A stretch of DNA of 12,305 nt from contig DKTZ01000012.1 of the NCBI GenBank assembly GCA_002490425.1, positions 1 to 12,305 on the forward strand, read 5' to 3'. This DNA comes from Ruminococcaceae bacterium UBA7217 (GTDB lineage: Bacteria; Bacillota; Clostridia; Oscillospirales; Acutalibacteraceae). The notes below the pieces were generated by a model. That model saw only the letters and a program-made list of their open reading frames with translations. It did no database searches and was not told the DNA's origin. Position numbers and translations under genes: made by a program. Below are positions 12,243-12,305 of the stretch, in pieces. The first letter of the stretch is position 1; every line of letters starts with the position of its first letter.

Positions 12243-12305
12243 ATCATAAAAAGATATTCTTAAATTATATTTTAAATGCCCTCACGATACCAAAAGCATC
12301 ATGAG

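Noticed and set aside
1..12305. CRISPR array or insertion-sequence transposase
   Set aside because: No regularly spaced repeats and no DDE/HUH transposase gene; the only mobile-element enzyme is the tyrosine integrase.

Overview
The window looks like a junction between the integrase end of an integrative conjugative element and the chromosome of a low-GC anaerobic Firmicute (Clostridia, probably a gut Oscillospiraceae/Lachnospiraceae relative). The evidence is the Tn916-type integrase module, strong AGGAGG-type ribosome sites, A/T-rich promoters, a bifurcating-type flavin/iron-sulfur oxidoreductase operon, and the DUF5685/J-like gene pair, which I associate with Clostridia. Family assignments come from recognised motifs, not from database searches.

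Region 1 (about 1-3765, possibly to about 4003) is the end of the mobile element. It starts with a non-coding stretch that resembles an attenuator (short peptide, hairpins, terminator). Next come a small sigma-70-like regulator (510-959) with an intrinsic terminator, and a 560-bp stretch with no convincing gene. The integration module follows: a PemK/MazF-like protein with a C-terminal four-cysteine module (1572-2096), an excisionase-like HTH protein (2108-2326), and a tyrosine integrase (2426-3619) with its own promoter.

Region 2 (3620-4100) is the attachment region and the most unusual part. An intact tRNA-Leu(CAA) lies on the minus strand (3766-3852). It is flanked by paired repeats that are inverted relative to each other (ATGTCCCTC / GAGGGACAT) and look like integrase arm sites. 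About 150 bp further is a second tRNA-Leu(CAA) whose 5' half is intact and whose 3' half is destroyed. A perfect consensus promoter (TTGACA-17-TATAAT) drives this broken copy. The two copies share 12 bp across the anticodon loop, a plausible crossover core.

Region 3 (4121-6887, minus strand) is a tightly packed four-gene unit. It reads DUF5685 protein, J-like protein without HPD and with a cysteine-rich tail, small multi-pass membrane protein, then RadC-family JAMM protein. Three of the four joins overlap or are 1 nt apart and a promoter precedes the unit.

Region 4 (6975-11427, minus strand) is a three-gene operon for a soluble flavin/iron-sulfur complex. It comprises a NuoE/HydC-like [2Fe-2S] subunit, a NuoF/HydB-like NADH/FMN subunit, and a 738-residue subunit fusing a [2Fe-2S] ferredoxin, a GltD/NfnB-like NADPH/FAD module, ferredoxin clusters and a terminal Fe4S4 domain. 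This set matches the Stn-type (Sporomusa-type) electron-bifurcating transhydrogenase, which would couple NADH, NADPH and ferredoxin.

Region 5 (11428-12305) holds a divergent promoter pair and a plus-strand PHP-domain phosphoesterase.
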